This document shows positions 53,960 to 63,222 of a stretch of DNA of 64,000 nucleotides, in pieces (within the stretch, counting starts at the first letter, position 1; each line of letters begins with the position of its first letter). The stretch comes from JBCDHN01 sp965224535 (lineage in GTDB: Bacteria > Verrucomicrobiota > Verrucomicrobiia > Verrucomicrobiales > DEV007). The notes beneath the pieces are model-generated. The model made no database searches and had not been told where the DNA came from. It saw only the letters and a list, made by a program, of their open reading frames with translations. The position numbers were made by a program, and so were the translations under genes. The stretch spans positions 92,591 through 156,590 of the forward strand of contig CBDCZR010000007.1 of NCBI GenBank assembly GCA_965224535.1. The letters are read 5' to 3'.

Positions 53960-55414
53960 ATGAACGCAGACAAGACCCCCCATCACATTGCCGGCGCTTG
54001 GGAGCAAGGCTCGGGCGAGGAATTTGCCTCGCTCAATCCCGGAAACGGCGAGGTGATTTGGGAAGGCGTCGCGGCTGATGAAACGACGGTTGGCAAGGCC
54101 GTTGACGCCGCTCGCCAAGCCCTGCCGGACTGGCTGGATGCGGATCGAGCCTCCGCCGTCCAGGCTTTCGCGGAAAAGCTCGAAACGCGGCGGGAAACCT
54201 TCGCGCGCGCCTTGTCGGACGAGGTGGGCAAGCCGCTTTGGGAATCGCAAACCGAGGTTAGCGCCATGCTGGGCAAGATCAAATTCAGCGTGCAGGCTCA
54301 CCACGAGCGTCAGGCTCCGCAAATCACCGAAACCAGCGCCACGCGCTACAAACCGCATGGCGTAGCGGCCGTGTTAGGGCCGTTCAATCTACCCGGCCAC
54401 CTGCCTAACGCGCATATTGTCCCGGCATTGCTGGCCGGCAACACCATCGTCTTCAAGCCCAGCGAGCTAACCCCGCTAACCGGCCGCTTGCTCACGGAAA
54501 TCTGGCTGGACGCGGGTCTGCCGCCCGGCGTCTTCAACCTGGTGCAGGGCCAGTTGGAGACCGGCAAGGCCCTCGCCGGCCATCCTGACATCGACGCCAT
54601 TTTTTTCACCGGCGGCTTTGAAGGCGGCCGCGCCATCGCCAAGGCCAGGATCGACAACCCCGGCGTCGTCGTCGCACTGGAGATGGGCGGGAACAATCCC
54701 CTGGTCGTCTGGGAGCCTTGCGACCGCGATGCAGCCGTCTACGCCATCGTGATGAGCGCGTTCGTCACTTCCGGCCAACGTTGCGTTTGCGCCCGGCGCC
54801 TGATTTTGCCCGAGGGGAAGTTTGGCGACGAAATTTTGGATCGCTCGATCGAAGTAACGCAAAACCTGCGAATTGGGCCGCATTGGACCGAACCGGAGCC
54901 GTTTTTTGGGCCGCTCATCTCCACGCAGGCGGCCCGGCAAGTGCTCGCCGCCCAGGACGAGTTGCTAAACCACGGCGGTTCGCAACTTTTGACCGCAAAC
55001 CTGGAAAATCCGGACGGCGCGCTGCTTTCGCCGGGAATCCTGGATTCCACCGGCATCGCAGAGCGGCCCGACCGGGAAATCTTCGGCCCGCTGCTGCAAG
55101 TGATCCGCGTGCCGGATTTTGCGGCCGCCATTGCCGAAGCCAACCAAACCGCCTACGGGCTCAGCTCCGGCCTGTTGTGCGAGGACCGCAACCAGTGGGA
55201 TCGCTATTTTCGCCACGCGCGCGCCGGCATTGTCAACTGGAATTGCCCCATCACCGGCGCAAGCGGCGCTCAGCCCTTTGGCGGCGTGGGAAAAAGCGGC
55301 AATCACCGTCCCAGCGGCTACTTCGCCATCGACTACTGCGCCTACCCGGTTGCCTCGACCATGGGCGACACGTTGAGCCTGCCGGAAAAGCTCGCGCCAG
55401 GCGTCACGCTTTGA
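53960..55414 (+). CDS. astD: Succinylglutamic semialdehyde dehydrogenase-type aldehyde dehydrogenase
   Basis: 484 residues from ATG 53960; the frame is open further upstream within the previous gene. ALDH fold: GPFNLPGHLPNAHIVPALLAGNTIVFKPSELTP (AstD-type NAD loop), FTGGFEGGRAIAKA, catalytic Glu in VALEMGGNNPL and catalytic Cys in TSGQRCVCARRL. AstD oxidises N-succinylglutamate semialdehyde in arginine succinyltransferase catabolism. Other ast genes are not adjacent, though a deacylase of the AstE/AspA family lies 17 kb away. Could serve another acyl-semialdehyde. Confidence 0.88.
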   Translation: MNADKTPHHIAGAWEQGSGEEFASLNPGNGEVIWEGVAADETTVGKAVDAARQALPDWLDADRASAVQAFAEKLETRRETFARALSDEVGKPLWESQTEVSAMLGKIKFSVQAHHERQAPQITETSATRYKPHGVAAVLGPFNLPGHLPNAHIVPALLAGNTIVFKPSELTPLTGRLLTEIWLDAGLPPGVFNLVQGQLETGKALAGHPDIDAIFFTGGFEGGRAIAKARIDNPGVVVALEMGGNNPLVVWEPCDRDAAVYAIVMSAFVTSGQRCVCARRLILPEGKFGDEILDRSIEVTQNLRIGPHWTEPEPFFGPLISTQAARQVLAAQDELLNHGGSQLLTANLENPDGALLSPGILDSTGIAERPDREIFGPLLQVIRVPDFAAAIAEANQTAYGLSSGLLCEDRNQWDRYFRHARAGIVNWNCPITGASGAQPFGGVGKSGNHRPSGYFAIDYCAYPVASTMGDTLSLPEKLAPGVTL

Positions 55415-55492
55415 ATCTGCTGGCCTGTGGCTACAAATGGGCGGGGACTTTGTAATTGAACGAGGGGCGGCCATTTTCTACACAGGCACAGT

Positions 55493-57277
55493 TTGAAATT
55501 TGGACGTTTATTTCGCTGCGCCCGCGAATCCGGGCTGCGCGCGGCCGCGTTGGCGGCAGCCGCGTGTGCGGTGGCCGTGCCGGGTTGGGCTCAGGACGCC
55601 CAGCGCGCCGAATCTCTGCGCCAGGCGTTGCTGGATCGGGTGAATTTGCCCGAGGCGCAGGAGGACGATGCCGATTCCGGCGATGCGGCGGGCGAAGAAG
55701 GCGGCAGCGAGGTCATCTTGCCCAAATTGCGGGGTTTGGTTCTCGTTTCCAGCCAAAAAGCGGTGAAGTTGACGCCCGCTCCGGCCGCGGCAGGTGTTCG
55801 AAATGAGGTGGACGACGCGCCGCCGGCGTTGACCGGCGCGGTGGAGGGTTTTTTGGGTCAGCCGCTCACGCTCGACCTGCTAGCGGACGTCAATCGCGCC
55901 ATCAACCGGGTTTACCGCGAAAACGACCGGCCGGTGGTCGATGCCTACCTGCCGGAGCAGGACATCAGCAACGGCGTGGTCCAAATCGTCGTCATCGAGG
56001 GACGGTTGGGCGAAATTCGCGTGGAGGGCGCAACGCAATCCAAGCCCGATTATCTGGCCCGCCAAATGCGCACCCAACCCGGCGACCGTTTGCGCGAGAG
56101 CGATTTGGCCTGGAATCTGGATTGGCTCAGCGATCATCCCTTTCGCGAGGTGACCCTGGTTTTTGAGCCGGGAACCGAAGACGGCGCCACGGACATCGTG
56201 CTCCGAACGCGTGACGCCAAGCCGATTCGCCTCCACGCGGGCATCGACAACACCGGGCTGGATTCCACCGGCGAAAATCAGTGGAATTTCGGCGCGACCT
56301 GGGGCCGGGTGTTCGGCACGGAGCACACCGCCGCCTATCAGTACACCACCGACCTGGAATTCGAGACTCTGGAGGCGCACTCGTTGTTTTACCGCGTGCC
56401 GCTGCCCTGGCGTCACCGCATCGACCTGCTGGCGGCTCACGTCCGCAGCGATCTCGATTTCCTGGTGGATGGCGAAGACATCGGCGTGGGCGGCGAAAGC
56501 ACGTTGGCCGCGGCGGAATACGTCCTCCCGCTCCGGCCGCGATTTTTCCAGCTTTCGCGGTCGCAATGGTCGCTGGGCGCGGAGTACAAATCGACGAACA
56601 GCGACGTGGAATTCGGCGGCGAGAGCGTTTTTGACGAAACCGCGGCCGTGCTGCAATTCAACCTGGGCTGGGAGGGCGCGCGGCCCGACCGTTTCGGCGC
56701 AACCGGCCTCGGCCTGGGCCTAACCTGGAGCCCGGGCGACGCCCTTGGCAACAACGACGACCAAAGCTTCGGCGCCCAGCGCGGCGGGGCCACCGCCGAC
56801 TATTTTTACACCGAGCTGGCCGTCGAGCGGCTCTTCAAATTGCCGCGGGAATGGAGCCTCACGCTGACCGGAGCAGGCCAGTGGAGCAATTCCCGCCTCA
56901 TTTCCACCGAGCAACTGTTGGCCGGCGGTTACCGCACCGTGCGAGGTTTCGACGAAAATCTGCTGCGGGGTGACGAAGGCGTTTTGGGCTCGGTGGAGTT
57001 GATTTCGCCCCCGGTTTCGCTGGCGGGAATGTTTGGCCGCGTGGCTGACGACGACCTGCATTTCGTTCTGTTCGGCGACGCAGCCTGGCTTTCCGCGGTG
57101 GATGCGGCGGAAGGCGAGGCGGATGAGGAAATCTCCAGCCTGGGGATGGAACTCAACTACCGCGTGGGGGCCAACTTTTCGGTGTTCGCCGGCTATGGCT
57201 GGCATTTGAGCGTGGATAGCGTCCAGGACGTGGACAGCGACGGTCGGCTGCATTTTGGGGCGACGGTGCGATTTTGA
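55493..57277 (+). CDS. TpsB/ShlB-FhaC-like two-partner secretion outer-membrane protein
   Basis: 594 residues, TTG start. Signal peptide (ALAAAACAVAVPGWA, then Q), a helical/linker region, POTRA-2 segments (LTLDLLADVNRAINRVYRENDRPVVDAYLPEQDISNGVVQIVVIEGRLGEIRVEG and LARQMRTQPGDRLRESDLAWNLDWLSDHPFREVTLVFEPG), and a 16-strand-type barrel ending in aromatic HFGATVRF. The barrel's VRGFDENLLRGDEG resembles the VRGY/F motif of the L6 loop in Omp85 proteins. It would export a TpsA substrate, but no large TpsA gene is present. Confidence 0.87.
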   Translation: MKFGRLFRCARESGLRAAALAAAACAVAVPGWAQDAQRAESLRQALLDRVNLPEAQEDDADSGDAAGEEGGSEVILPKLRGLVLVSSQKAVKLTPAPAAAGVRNEVDDAPPALTGAVEGFLGQPLTLDLLADVNRAINRVYRENDRPVVDAYLPEQDISNGVVQIVVIEGRLGEIRVEGATQSKPDYLARQMRTQPGDRLRESDLAWNLDWLSDHPFREVTLVFEPGTEDGATDIVLRTRDAKPIRLHAGIDNTGLDSTGENQWNFGATWGRVFGTEHTAAYQYTTDLEFETLEAHSLFYRVPLPWRHRIDLLAAHVRSDLDFLVDGEDIGVGGESTLAAAEYVLPLRPRFFQLSRSQWSLGAEYKSTNSDVEFGGESVFDETAAVLQFNLGWEGARPDRFGATGLGLGLTWSPGDALGNNDDQSFGAQRGGATADYFYTELAVERLFKLPREWSLTLTGAGQWSNSRLISTEQLLAGGYRTVRGFDENLLRGDEGVLGSVELISPPVSLAGMFGRVADDDLHFVLFGDAAWLSAVDAAEGEADEEISSLGMELNYRVGANFSVFAGYGWHLSVDSVQDVDSDGRLHFGATVRF

Positions 57278-57602
57278 AAAAATCCGAAACTCGAAATCCG
57301 ATCCGAAACTCAAAATTCGCGACTCCCGCTCCAATTTGCCTTCTTGACCAAAGCGCCACGGCGAACTCGACAATCCCGACGCCCACCGCACCGACGACCT
57401 CCAGTATTACCTTGGGAGACCTTATGGCTGCCCGATCTGGTCGCGCAAGCCGTTCCTGATTTGAAAGTGAAGAGGCATGATGCGCCGGTTGGTCCAACCA
57501 TATCGCGGGTTGCCCGTCCGCACGGACGCACAGAGCCGCATTTTCAGAACCTCCTCACAGTGAGGAGGCCACAGTGAAAACGAACACAAACCAAAACGCA
57601 TC
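57278..57602 (+). other. Non-coding left flank of the IS110-family element; possible bridge-RNA region
   Basis: 325 bases without a plausible gene between the TpsB-like stop and the transposase start. It contains several inverted segments, the clearest a perfect hairpin at 57550-57568 (CCTCCTCAC-A-GTGAGGAGG) just upstream of the start codon. In IS110 elements the non-coding end next to the transposase encodes a structured bridge RNA. The exact element boundary, RNA ends and guide loops cannot be fixed by eye. Confidence 0.45.
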
Positions 57603-58765
57603 ATGCCAAAAATAAAAAACACCCTCTACATTGGACTCGACGCCCACAAAGAGTCAATCACAATCGCCCTGGCCGAAGCCGGCAAACGTGGCGAGGTCCG
57701 CCTCTATGGATCCATCACCAACAGCCAGCACGCCATCGAAAGGTTCCTCACCAAGATGCGCAAAGCCCATCCGAACACCCTCTTGAGCTTCGTCTACGAA
57801 GCCGGCCCCACCGGCTTCGTCCTCTACCGCCACCTCACCCGCAAAGGCTATGAGTGCATCGTCACCGCCCCATCGCTCATCCCCACCAAGAGTGGCGACA
57901 AGCTTAAGACCGACAAACGTGACGCCAAAAAACTGGCCCGCCTGCACCGCGCCGGCGAACTTACCGCCATCCACGTGCCCGAGGCCAAGGACGAAGCCAT
58001 TCGCGACCTCTGCCGGGCCCGAACCGATGCGGTGCGCGACCAACGCAGCGCCCGCCAGCAACTCGGCGCCTTCCTTCTTCGCAATGGGTATAACTACAAA
58101 GGTAAGACCAAGTGGACCGAAGCTCACATGCGCTACTTGCGCGAACTAACCCTGCCGCACCCGGCCCAGAAAGTGATCTTAGAAGAATACCTTATGGCAA
58201 TAAGCGCGGCCGGCGAACGCATCACCCGCATCGAAATGCAGATGGAAAAGCTCTACCGCGATTGGAGCTTCAAACCGGTGGTCGATGCTCTCATGGCCTT
58301 CCGCGGATTCCAGCTGGTAGGGGCAATGATCGTGGTTAGCGAGTTAGGCCACGTGGGCCGCTTCACCCACCCGCGCCAGCTCATGGCCTATCTGGGCCTG
58401 GTGCCCAGCGAGAACTCCACCGGCACGCGCCGCCGCCAGGGAGCCATCACCAAATGCGGCAACAGCCACGCCCGCTGGATACTAATTGAAGCCGCCCAAC
58501 ATTACCGGCTCGAACCCAAGGTCAGCGCGCCCTTGAGCAAACGCCAACAAGGCCAGAGCAGCGAAGTGAAGAACCTGAGCTGGAAAACCCAGAACCGGCT
58601 GCACGAACGCTACTGGCTACTGGCCGCGCGCGGCCTGCATCGAAACATCGTCATCGTATCGGTGGCGCGCGAACTGTGCGGCTTTATATGGGCGCTATAC
58701 CAACAAGTGGCCAAGGAAGGCGCGCCCTGCCAGGCTCAATCCACCCCGTAAGCGTTCGGACTTCC
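57290..58765 (+). mobile_element. IS110-family insertion sequence (ends uncertain)
   Basis: One transposase gene with long non-coding flanks. IS110 elements lack conventional terminal inverted repeats, so the outer limits given are only approximate. It lies between the chromosomal TpsB-like gene and the AT-rich accessory module, and may mark a junction. Confidence 0.6.
57603..58751 (+). CDS. IS110-family transposase (DEDD recombinase)
   Basis: 382 residues. N-terminal RuvC-like DEDD domain: YIGLDAHKESI (Asp), FVYEAGPTGF (Glu), KSGDKLKTDKRDAKKLARL (Asp-Asp). C-terminal Tnp domain: FRGFQLVGAMIVVSELGHVGRFTHPRQLMAYLGLVPSENSTGTRRRQGAITKCGNSHARWILIEAA, which holds the serine used in strand cleavage. 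Full length, no frameshift. IS110 recombinases act with a guide RNA specified by the element's own non-coding end. Confidence 0.95.
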   Translation: MPKIKNTLYIGLDAHKESITIALAEAGKRGEVRLYGSITNSQHAIERFLTKMRKAHPNTLLSFVYEAGPTGFVLYRHLTRKGYECIVTAPSLIPTKSGDKLKTDKRDAKKLARLHRAGELTAIHVPEAKDEAIRDLCRARTDAVRDQRSARQQLGAFLLRNGYNYKGKTKWTEAHMRYLRELTLPHPAQKVILEEYLMAISAAGERITRIEMQMEKLYRDWSFKPVVDALMAFRGFQLVGAMIVVSELGHVGRFTHPRQLMAYLGLVPSENSTGTRRRQGAITKCGNSHARWILIEAAQHYRLEPKVSAPLSKRQQGQSSEVKNLSWKTQNRLHERYWLLAARGLHRNIVIVSVARELCGFIWALYQQVAKEGAPCQAQSTP

Positions 58766-59463
58766 CCATTTCCCATTTCCACCCACAATGGCTTCCTTCT
58801 TCAACCATCAAGAACATGCCGCCGAAGTGCTGGCGCGGGCAAGTGCTGTCCTCGCAAAAGCCCCCATCTACCCCGGCTTTTGGCTGCGGGATCACTTGCC
58901 CGCGCCAGCACTTCGCAGACCGGTGGGCGGTGGTTGGATTTGGAAGAAAAGAAACCCCTTCCCCTTCTCCGTATCTAGAAAAACCTTCAACCCGACAACT
59001 CATGACCGCCTAGAAGCGAGCAAGCAATGTATCTACAATATGTATAAAGTTGACCTTGGTGGGGCCAACCCGCGATAGACGTTCGAGGTCGTGCCGTCTT
59101 GTGTAATTACTTACACATCGTGAGCACCCAACAAACGCCTGATCCGAGAGTGCGGATAGGGCCTTGGTGAACTCAGAAAATGTCGCTAACCAACGCACGC
59201 ATGTCAGCAAACCAACCACCGAGAACACACGTTCACACCACGTCCGTCAACTTGCATTGCTTGCTCCCTTCTGCGCGGACTCCAAACCGAGCCAATCTGT
59301 TATCGTGACGTTAATGGAAGAATATCGCTTTTTCTGCTTGCGAGGGGGGCAGCCATATCAGCGAAAATGGTCACCCGCCAGCGAACCTCCTGGATATATT
59401 GCTCGCTAAAGGCAATTTTCATTAGTCACAGGAACTTACAAAAATGGTTCCAAAAGTTCGCAA
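58752..59463. other. 712-base intergenic region: large palindrome and smaller dyad, no supported gene
   Basis: Contains the 23-base-arm inverted repeat described separately (58823-58915) and a dyad TGTGTAA-TTAC-TTACACA at 59100-59117 that could be an operator. Short open frames here have no recognisable similarity and no convincing start sites. GC content falls along this interval into the AT-rich module. Confidence 0.5.
58823..58915. repeat. Perfect 23-bp inverted repeat (hairpin/cruciform element)
   Basis: CGAAGTGCTGGCGCGGGCAA(GTG) at 58823-58845 is exactly reverse-complementary to 58893-58915. In the 47-base loop a second pair, CAAAAGCC (58854-58861) and GGCTTTTG (58875-58882), extends the structure. 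It starts 72 bases after the transposase stop. Could be a REP-like palindrome of a second family, a structured RNA, or part of the IS end. Confidence 0.8.
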
Positions 59464-59931
59464 TTGGCCCAAGATGGCGGACCGAGCGTGAGTGGTTTGC
59501 GAACTCATTTTGACCAGAGTTTCTCAATTGGAGTGCCATTTGATCGCTGGGACACAAAGCCGTTTGTGCTTGAACCCTTTGGATTTGGAGTCCCTGCACC
59601 GAGCAACTCCCAGGGCACCAACAGGGCCGAAAATCGCCGTCATCCAATTCACAAGGCCTTCGCCTGGCAGAAGGCACTAGAGGAGCAACCATGGCTCACA
59701 AGGGAGCAAATCGGCGAAAATGAGGGCATCTCTAGAGGAAGGGTCAGGCAAATCCTGCAATTGCTGCTTCTACCAGACGACGCCGTTCAGTTGCTAAAAT
59801 CCCTCGAAAATCGCCGCGACGCGATGTTTTTCAACGAGCGGAAGCTGCGGTCGATTGTTGCGGCTCAGCCAGAGCAGAGAGCCAAGCGCTTTGAGGACTT
59901 GAAACAATCCTGGAGGCAGGCCAGGCGGTGA
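59464..59931 (+). CDS. Helix-turn-helix protein
   Basis: 155 residues, TTG start (a GTG at 59488 is possible). The C-terminal half carries an HTH of the ParB/sigma-like type: WLTREQIGENEGISRGRVRQILQLLLLPDDAVQLLKSL, similar to helices found behind site-specific recombinases. The N-terminal 60 residues are low in secondary-structure signals. Its stop overlaps the next gene's GTG by four bases, so it heads the accessory module and may regulate it. Confidence 0.65.
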   Translation: MAQDGGPSVSGLRTHFDQSFSIGVPFDRWDTKPFVLEPFGFGVPAPSNSQGTNRAENRRHPIHKAFAWQKALEEQPWLTREQIGENEGISRGRVRQILQLLLLPDDAVQLLKSLENRRDAMFFNERKLRSIVAAQPEQRAKRFEDLKQSWRQARR

Positions 59932-61790
59932 GGCGGAGTCAAAAAAACGCGCGATTTGGCTCATTTGAGTCACAAATGAACCACCCTTCTAAAGTTTCAA
60001 CAACCACCAAATTTACAAAATTTTTTGTAGCCTCCGACACTGCTTTCCAACAATCGCCATCACTGGCTTGCGCTCAATCTGATAACCCTGCAAATTCCAA
60101 GTCACCTAATAAACCGATTTTGGTGATGACTCTTAAATTCTTTCGCATTGTTGAAGTCATCAAGCAACGCTTGATCAAAGCGTGGCGCGCAATTCGAGGC
60201 AAGGATGATAATCCTCTCAGCGGTCTTCCAACAATTGCCAATTCAGCGAAAAGAATTGAGAAGCGTTTGAAACCAGAACGCCATGCACGGAGAGTACTCC
60301 GATCTGGCGGAAATGATGCTGACGACAAAGCTTATAGGGCCAAAGTAGAGCACGAACTACAAAAAATGCTTTCAGAGTGCTATACTGAACGCCAAAAAGA
60401 GGCGGCAGTAAATGCAAGACAACTATCAATCCTAGATCAAATAATCCCTTCAAGGGAAGTTGCACGAAGTCGGTTTACTGAAATTTTACATGAAACAGAT
60501 GCCCGACTTGATGAATCCTTACGACAAAATGTTGAAAGACTCGCAATTTCACAACACCTCAAAACCACATCAAAAATCGATTGGCTAATTTTCCGAGAGA
60601 AGCACCACCTCAACCGAAAAGCCGAAGCTCCGTTTTGGCACATCCCAAAACGAGGAACATTAATTCAAAGATGGGTACCCTTTTTAGTCAGACTCTTAGC
60701 CATTGTTGCAGTTGTGTTAATGGAGGTAGTAGCCAATGCGTTTTTTTTCAAGGATTACTCTTCTAAAGGGCTTCTTGGTGGCATAATAACGGCAATTGCC
60801 ACTTCTACGCCTGTTATAGTTGGAGGCCTAGTAACTGGAGCCTTTTTTTGGAAATGGTGCACTCATCGCAATTGGCTATTTAAGCTTACTCTGGGATTTA
60901 TCGGCACTCTCGCTTCAATAGGCGTAGTTTTTTATTGGATCGCCGTGGTGGCGGCAGCTAGGTACAAATTGGCAGCGGGCCAAGTAGAAGAGGAGTTTTT
61001 CAAAGGAGTTTGGGAGAACCCCCTTACCTGGATTCGTGACATCGACTCTTTCGGTTTGGTGGGACTCAGTGTTGCTATGTTTATATTGGCAGCATTTGAG
61101 GGCTGGAAATTCTTCGGAGATACATACCCTGGCTACTGGAGACGCCAAAGGCCAGTAAATATAAGCGAAGAAAACCACGACGAATTACTAGAATATTGGC
61201 ATGAAGAACTTTCCACTATAGTCAGCGATGGACGGGACGAAATTGACGAGCTGGCAACTACGTCCGATCTAAACGCGCAAAGATTCGCCGAATGCTCTAT
61301 GTATTTGGAAGAGTTACTCGACTTAGATAAGAGAGATGAACTAGCTGCCCGAGCAAAGTACTACAATGCTGTCGAAAGGTTTCAGACATACCTTTTTGAG
61401 ATGCGCCACGCGGCAAGGAGAAAAGTGAATGAAGCAGGCCGCCATCCTAACCCTCAATCAGCAGATATTGACGATAAATCAGGCGGCGGCAGGGAATTCG
61501 ATCCATTGAAGCTTGTCCGAGAAGAGCAAGGAAAGACAGTCGTGACAAGTGAAGACTCGAAGAAACGCACTGAGAACATTACTATACGTGTAGAGTCAAT
61601 TCGCAAAGAGGCCGACGAAGCCAGGCAGAAGCTCCACGAACTCGGCGAGGCCACGTTTTTAGAAATTGAGAATGCTGTTGATATATATAATGGCGCTGAT
61701 CCTAAAACTAAAGGATTCTTTGAAGGGAACCTCTCTGGTCTTTACAACATTTGGAAAAAGCGGCATCAAGACCCAAATCAAAACCATTAG
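59928..61790 (+). CDS. Four-helix membrane protein with coiled-coil flanks, unknown
   Basis: 620 residues; GTG start overlapping the HTH stop (an ATG at 59976 is the alternative). A charged helical N-terminal region (about 85-240), four membrane helices (roughly 250-274, 282-307, 317-344, 375-397) and a long acidic coiled-coil C-terminal half (420-600). Clearly AT-rich with codon use unlike the chromosome. Followed by a membrane-anchored vWA-like protein and a VirD4-type ATPase, so it may be a membrane scaffold for that ATPase. No named family recognised. Confidence 0.72.
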   Translation: MRRSQKNARFGSFESQMNHPSKVSTTTKFTKFFVASDTAFQQSPSLACAQSDNPANSKSPNKPILVMTLKFFRIVEVIKQRLIKAWRAIRGKDDNPLSGLPTIANSAKRIEKRLKPERHARRVLRSGGNDADDKAYRAKVEHELQKMLSECYTERQKEAAVNARQLSILDQIIPSREVARSRFTEILHETDARLDESLRQNVERLAISQHLKTTSKIDWLIFREKHHLNRKAEAPFWHIPKRGTLIQRWVPFLVRLLAIVAVVLMEVVANAFFFKDYSSKGLLGGIITAIATSTPVIVGGLVTGAFFWKWCTHRNWLFKLTLGFIGTLASIGVVFYWIAVVAAARYKLAAGQVEEEFFKGVWENPLTWIRDIDSFGLVGLSVAMFILAAFEGWKFFGDTYPGYWRRQRPVNISEENHDELLEYWHEELSTIVSDGRDEIDELATTSDLNAQRFAECSMYLEELLDLDKRDELAARAKYYNAVERFQTYLFEMRHAARRKVNEAGRHPNPQSADIDDKSGGGREFDPLKLVREEQGKTVVTSEDSKKRTENITIRVESIRKEADEARQKLHELGEATFLEIENAVDIYNGADPKTKGFFEGNLSGLYNIWKKRHQDPNQNH

Positions 61791-61821
61791 TTGAACATCA
61801 AAATTTTGAACAAGAAATCGA

Positions 61822-63168
61822 ATGATGCAAAATAGGAAACCTCCCAATTCCTCTTCTGGATGTGGGCTAGTTGCAATTGCGGCACTTCTTTTCGTTATTC
61901 TTGGCCTTATCATATTATTTGTAAGAGTAGTAGCGTATAGAGTTCCAACACAGCCAGAAACTGATGATCGGCGAGTCAGCTATATATTGGTAGAGCGGCG
62001 TGGAAATGGGCTTGCAGAAATCAACCTAGAATTAAAGGCTGAACTTCAACACACTTTGAGACGTTGGGAAAAGGTAATCATTCTGATGGTTGGAGATGAT
62101 ACCAGGAACTCGGTTTATGTTGAGGAGGTCCCGCTATCAAAGCACGAAGTTCCAGCTCGGGAACCTGATGATAGTCTGCATCAGGGCCATGAGTTTGTTC
62201 GCCGCAACTACGAAGGCTTCTTTGATGAAATACTCGACGCAGTCAAAAAGTCTTCTGAGCAAAAAGAGGAGAACATCGACCGTTTGCCGATTACCAATGC
62301 CCTTTGGGCTATTTCACAGAGACACGATTTCAGAGACTCCGATAAGCGGAGAATTGTTATACTATCTACCATGAATGAGGCCGTGCACGGCGGAATATTA
62401 GATCGAGCAAAGCCCTGGCCTTCGTTCGAGGAATTTAAGAGCTATCGTCCCGCATCGATTGAGCTAGCGGAAACAGAGGTGCTGGTATGGCAATTAGAAA
62501 CAGAAGAACGCCGCCCCGAAGTGCTAAGAGAATTCTGGTCAGCATTTTTTGAGGAGTCTGGAGCCCATCTCAAACGGTGGTCAATGGCTTCCCTAAAAGA
62601 AGGCAAGGAAGATCGACATACTGCAATACTAGTAGATAGTTCGAATGCTATACCAAAGACCACGTTGACTGTGGTTTATCAAGATCTGTTGAAGAACCTT
62701 CGCGAAGGTGAACGGCTTAGTTTATATAATCTGGGAGACGGAACACCTGTGTATCCCAGACCAATAGCAGAACTAGCATGGAATTATGATAAAAATTCCA
62801 TGCTAGCGACCCTATTTGATGATTTCGCGGTTCCCAAAGATACAAAACAGTCTCCCATTCTCGAATATATAGCTAAAATGGCGAATTCGCGAAGCTTTAG
62901 CATAGATAAAGCTCGCAAGTCTTTACCTGGCCGAGAAGATCTAATTTTTCGGCGAATAATTGTCATTTCGGACCTAGAGCAGAATGTTCGAGACAGCCCG
63001 CTCGAAGCAGGTAAGGCATGGCCGACCGCCCAAGAATTAGTGTCCACTCAATGGTGGGCAAGAAATAAACCTAGCCTCGATGGAGTTGAAGTCTGGATTT
63101 GGCTTGTCCCAAGAAGCAATGACGGACAAGATTTGGACTTCTTGGAGGAATTTTGGACCTCAGTTTGA
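61822..63168 (+). CDS. Membrane-anchored protein with two vWA-like halves, unknown
   Basis: 448 residues. One N-terminal helix (GLVAIAALLFVILGLIILFV) leaves the rest on one side of the membrane. Two similar halves follow: RRVSYILVERRG...DKRRIVILSTMNEAVHG and RHTAILVDSSNAIPKTTLTVVYQDLLKNLREGERLSLYNLG...RRIIVISDLEQNVRD, both the strand pattern of von Willebrand A domains. The metal site is degenerate (ILVERRG in the first, LVDSSNA in the second, against DxSxS). A binding rather than enzymatic role is likely. 31 bases after the four-helix protein. Confidence 0.7.
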   Translation: MMQNRKPPNSSSGCGLVAIAALLFVILGLIILFVRVVAYRVPTQPETDDRRVSYILVERRGNGLAEINLELKAELQHTLRRWEKVIILMVGDDTRNSVYVEEVPLSKHEVPAREPDDSLHQGHEFVRRNYEGFFDEILDAVKKSSEQKEENIDRLPITNALWAISQRHDFRDSDKRRIVILSTMNEAVHGGILDRAKPWPSFEEFKSYRPASIELAETEVLVWQLETEERRPEVLREFWSAFFEESGAHLKRWSMASLKEGKEDRHTAILVDSSNAIPKTTLTVVYQDLLKNLREGERLSLYNLGDGTPVYPRPIAELAWNYDKNSMLATLFDDFAVPKDTKQSPILEYIAKMANSRSFSIDKARKSLPGREDLIFRRIIVISDLEQNVRDSPLEAGKAWPTAQELVSTQWWARNKPSLDGVEVWIWLVPRSNDGQDLDFLEEFWTSV

Positions 63169-63222
63169 AAGAAGCTGGCGCGACTCGCGTTGAATGGGAA
63201 AAACCTGTAAATTTGGATTGAA

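Noticed and set aside
59164..59409. 81-codon open frame before the HTH gene
   Set aside because: No family pattern, no ribosome site, low-complexity start; not enough support.
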